Origin: Trueperella pyogenes | Lineage (GTDB): Bacteria > Actinomycetota > Actinomycetes > Actinomycetales > Actinomycetaceae | Reading direction: 5' to 3' | Length of the DNA stretch: 64,000 nucleotides | NCBI RefSeq assembly: GCF_900460345.1 | Contig: NZ_UHHW01000002.1 | Coordinates: 682,001 to 746,000, forward strand | Shown: in pieces, positions 61,549 through 64,000 of the stretch | Layout of the letters: each line of letters starts with the position of its first letter | Position numbering within the stretch: position 1 is the first letter of the stretch | Program-made: the position numbers and the translations under genes | The notes under the pieces: generated by a model | What the model was told of the DNA's origin: nothing | Databases searched by the model: none | Seen by the model: only the letters and a program-made list of their open reading frames with translations

Positions 61549-63117
61549 GTGGCAGATTTGCTCGGCGCATCGCCGCTCATGACAGTCTTCCTTGTGGTAG
61601 CGCTCGGCGGAGTGCTTGGAATCATCCCGTTTGGAAAGATTCGCTTTGGTGCGGCGGCGGCCCTCTTTGTTGGGCTCTTCATCGGCAATATCGTTCCAGA
61701 CCTGGGCGCGAGCCTTGGCCTCCTGCAAAACCTAGGGCTGGCCCTCTTCGTCTACATGGTGGGGCTGTCTGCGGGACAGACTTTCTTCGCTGACCTGGCC
61801 AAACACTACAAGTTCATGCTCGCTTCGGTGGTGGCGATTCTTGTCGGAGCGATCGCCACAATTGTTGCCGCTCCGCTGCTGGGCCTGAGTTCGGAACTTT
61901 CCGTGGGTATCTTCGCCGGGGCGATGACGAACACACCAGCGCTCGCTGCTGCGAACGCTGTGACAGGCTTGGCAGAACCCGGAGTTGGCTACTCGCTGGG
62001 CTATCCGATGGGCGTGTTCGTGGGGATTATCCTAGTCTCGCTGATCGTCTCCAGGCGTTGGGCTGGTCCGAACGACACCCCATCAGTTGCCGGGCAATCG
62101 CTGACTGCCACGACAGCTGTGATTGAGCACAATATCTCGCTTCGCGACATTCCCGGATATCTTGACCAGGCCATTCGCGTGTCTTACCTGCTGCGTAACG
62201 GCAAGACGCGTGTTGTCAGTCCCGGCGAGGAACTGGAGCCGGAAGACCAGATCGTCGTCGTGGGCAGGCAGGCGGCTGTCGATGCGGCCGTCGAAGCCGT
62301 GGGGCACGCCAAGCCGGACCATCTGGCCGACGATCGCTCCCGCGTTGATTTCCGGTCTTTCACCGTTTCGCAAAAAGAATTGGCTGGTTCCACGATCGCT
62401 GAGCTCAACCTGCCGGGACGTTTCGGCGCGGTGCTCACGCGCATCCGGCGCGGTGACTATGAAATACTCGCTGGTGATTTTGAGCGCTTGGAGGTCGGCG
62501 ACCGCGTCATGGTTGCCTACCCGCGCCGCGAACACAGCGCTTTGGAGAAGTTCTTCGGTAACTCCGAGCGCACGGTTTCCCAGGTCGACGCCGTGGGGCT
62601 CGGCCTGGGGATGGTGCTCGGTCTGCTGCTTGGCCTCGTCGAGATTAGCCTGCCAGGTGGCACAACCTTCAGCCTGGGCTCAGCCGCCGGTCCGCTCGTC
62701 GTCGGGATGATCCTCGGATACCTCCAGCGCACCGGGCCCCTGGTGTGGCAGCTGCCGTTAGCTGCCAACCAGACCATCCGTCAGCTGGGATTGCTACTTT
62801 TCCTCGCTGCGGTGGGGATAGCGTCGGGGCCGGCGTTTGCTGAGACAGCATTTTCTGCAACGGGCCTGAAAGCGATCGGCGTGGGCAGCGTCGTCGCCAT
62901 CGTCGTCATGGTCGTCACCGCAATCTTCGGCCGCGTCCTGGGAGTGAGCGCTCAGCGCACTGCGGGTGTGATGGCTGGCGTACTTGGCCAGCCTGCCATC
63001 TTGTCCTACGCGACGTCGAAGGAGGAGGACGAAAGAATAGAGGCAGGTTACGCCTCGATGTTTGCTTTGGCAATGATCGTCAAGATCCTCCTGGTATACC
63101 TGATCCTTGCTTTTTAG
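61549..63117 (+). CDS. AspT/YidE/YbjL family transporter with TrkA-C domains
   Basis: A 522-residue transporter of the aspartate:alanine exchanger family. There is an N-terminal bundle of five TMs (about 10-170, with GIFAGAMTNTPALAAANAVTG). Two regulatory TrkA-C/RCK_C-type domains follow (about 185-345, with VVSPGEELEPEDQIVVVG and LEVGDRVMVAYPR). A second TM bundle lies at about 350-520 (LGQPAILSYATSKEEDERIEAG). The duplicated Asp-Al_Ex layout is complete. GTG 61549 follows GAAAGG. Substrate is not predictable; relatives exchange amino or dicarboxylic acids. Confidence 0.9.
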   Translation: MADLLGASPLMTVFLVVALGGVLGIIPFGKIRFGAAAALFVGLFIGNIVPDLGASLGLLQNLGLALFVYMVGLSAGQTFFADLAKHYKFMLASVVAILVGAIATIVAAPLLGLSSELSVGIFAGAMTNTPALAAANAVTGLAEPGVGYSLGYPMGVFVGIILVSLIVSRRWAGPNDTPSVAGQSLTATTAVIEHNISLRDIPGYLDQAIRVSYLLRNGKTRVVSPGEELEPEDQIVVVGRQAAVDAAVEAVGHAKPDHLADDRSRVDFRSFTVSQKELAGSTIAELNLPGRFGAVLTRIRRGDYEILAGDFERLEVGDRVMVAYPRREHSALEKFFGNSERTVSQVDAVGLGLGMVLGLLLGLVEISLPGGTTFSLGSAAGPLVVGMILGYLQRTGPLVWQLPLAANQTIRQLGLLLFLAAVGIASGPAFAETAFSATGLKAIGVGSVVAIVVMVVTAIFGRVLGVSAQRTAGVMAGVLGQPAILSYATSKEEDERIEAGYASMFALAMIVKILLVYLILAF

Positions 63118-63310
63118 CGTGCCCAGAGCCGGAGGGTGCTGCTGTGATCGATGTGAACAATGTTAATGTAAATATCGTCTCTGAGTGAAAAGCGGGCCAA
63201 AATTCCTCGAAACACCTATCCGGGTTGGTGTTTTCCCTTATTTTTCGGCTAAGTTTGCATCTAGCGGCTCAAATCGGGCCGAGACGAAAGAACAACTGAG
63301 AGGTAGCTAT

Positions 63311-63592
63311 ATGTCCCTCAATCGCACTGAACTTATCGCCAAGATCGCCGAAGAGTCGGGTCTGACTAAGACCGACGCTGACAAGGCTATCTCCGCCCTG
63401 CAGAACGTCCTCGTCGATGCCCTTGCCGCTGGAGAGGCCGTCAAGATCACGGGTCTGATGTCGGTCGAGCGCACTGAGCGTGCCGCCCGCAAGGGCCGCA
63501 ACCCGCGCACTGGCGAGGAGATTGAGATCCCCGCTGGCTACGGTGTGAAGATCTCTGCTGGCTCCACCCTGAAGAAGGCTGTGGCTAAGTAA
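63311..63592 (+). CDS. hup: HU family DNA-binding protein
   Basis: A 93-residue nucleoid protein that bends DNA as a dimer. It starts MSLNRTELIAKIAEESGLTK. The beta-arm signature is RKGRNPRTGEEIEIPAG, with the intercalating Pro in RNPRTG, and it ends SAGSTLKKAVAK. There is no Lys/Ala-rich tail of the mycobacterial type. GAGAGG stands 7 nt before ATG 63311; the frame to 63185 is not used. The 193 bp upstream should hold its promoter. Confidence 0.96.
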   Translation: MSLNRTELIAKIAEESGLTKTDADKAISALQNVLVDALAAGEAVKITGLMSVERTERAARKGRNPRTGEEIEIPAGYGVKISAGSTLKKAVAK

Positions 63593-63615
63593 TCGAGCGC
63601 TTTTGCTTGAGCAAA

Positions 63616-63641
63616 CTTAGGGGCTGTTGCGGCCCCATAAG
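63616..63641 (+). terminator. terminator-like hairpin after the HU gene
   Basis: CTTAGGGGC / GCCCCATAAG (63616-63624, 63632-63641) with one bulged A, 23 nt after the HU stop. Confidence 0.6.
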
Positions 63642-63642
63642 T

Positions 63643-63680
63643 GAGAGGGAGTAGATCCTGTCGGGGGTCTGCTCCTTCTC
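63643..63680. terminator. second hairpin after the HU gene
   Basis: GAGAGGGAGTAGA (63643-63655) pairs with TCTGCTCCTTCTC (63668-63680) with two G-U-type mismatches. It probably ends a convergent transcript entering from the right edge. Confidence 0.45.
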
Positions 63681-64000
63681 TGTTATGTCGGCCTGGTGAG
63701 CCAGGCGCGCTGTCAGTAGGCCGGGCGCGGCATCGGCGTCGATCAACAGTAGCGTCGGTAGAGCGCCGGAGGGCAGCGTTCTGATTTAACTGCAAGCAAC
63801 TAAATGCACCTGAAATAACTAAATGGCACCATAAGAGTTTAAAACAACTCTAGAGTGCTCAACATTCCTCTAAAATAATCAAAAGCGGAAAATAAATCTC
63901 AAAGAGCAATTAAACTCGCCTCGCACCACAAGCGGCTGGGCGCGCCTAACCTGCGTGCCGAAAGAATCGCCGGCGTTTGGCCGTTGCGTGAGGTAATCAG
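63681..64000. other. gene-less right edge with an A-rich block
   Basis: No convincing gene. About 63785-63920 is strikingly A-rich for this genome. It contains near-copies of AACTAAATG followed by a CACC-type end (63798-63807 and 63817-63826). It may be promoter or protein-binding DNA of a gene beyond the edge. Confidence 0.4.

Noticed and set aside
63538..63795. 85-codon minus frame downstream of HU
   Set aside because: It overlaps the HU gene and two hairpins and has no protein-like features.

Overview
The window is a stretch of a high-GC Gram-positive (actinobacterial) chromosome. AdnA/AdnB-type helicase-nucleases, the small actinobacterial families DUF3117 and DUF3107, a Tad/Flp pilus locus, and the prfB-ftsE-ftsX-M23 peptidase-smpB-ssrA order all point to Actinobacteria. 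A tmRNA tag ending SDFALAA fits this too. A large secreted subtilase with an LPXTG-like anchor and the gene set overall suggest Actinomycetaceae, perhaps Trueperella or Arcanobacterium. That genus is an inference, not something the sequence proves.

Layout. 1-4630: nucleoside uptake and salvage operon (two ABC permeases, cytidine deaminase, thymidine phosphorylase, an unexpected C39-like putative cysteine peptidase, deoC) closed by a strong terminator. 4983-7076: an MFS exporter and a divergent TetR regulator around a large palindrome. 7223-19783: housekeeping genes, namely phosphoglucomutase, purine nucleoside phosphorylase, a LOG-family hydrolase, DUF3117, an O-methyltransferase, Mrp, DUF1003, an MgtE-like protein, aminopeptidase P, a PHP phosphoesterase, MarC, a DEAD-box helicase and DUF3107. 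19908-27381: AdnAB recombination helicase-nuclease pair and a convergent, catalytically odd phosphotransferase-like protein. 27559-31879: Tad (tight adherence) pilus locus. 31889-39865: prfB, ftsEX with an M23 hydrolase, smpB, a HAD phosphatase, an LD-carboxypeptidase, a small ATPase and ssrA.

39868-53388 is accessory. Downstream of ssrA lie a probable toxin-antitoxin pair, a MarR regulator with a UvrA-like ABC protein broken by an in-frame stop, and several short repeats. These are followed by a badly decayed IS256-type transposase and a DUF4143 ATPase preceded by 23-bp tandem repeats. Next comes an AT-richer cluster: a putative lipoprotein, a MacB-like permease, its ATPase, an adaptor lipoprotein, a small secreted beta-rich protein and a divergent histidine kinase/response regulator pair. 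A 26-bp palindrome sits between the two halves. This cluster is the best candidate for an undescribed system: a self-regulated export or defence module built around a small secreted protein. A fragment of a DUF4300 lipoprotein ends the region.

53536-63592 returns to core-like content: a 1620-residue cell-wall subtilase, two GNAT acetyltransferases, NadE, a SatD-like protein with a divergent small membrane protein, an AspT/YidE-type transporter and HU. A recurring feature is a TANNNT hexamer 6-7 nt before an ATG/GTG start, the arrangement of leaderless actinobacterial mRNAs. It decided several start codons here.
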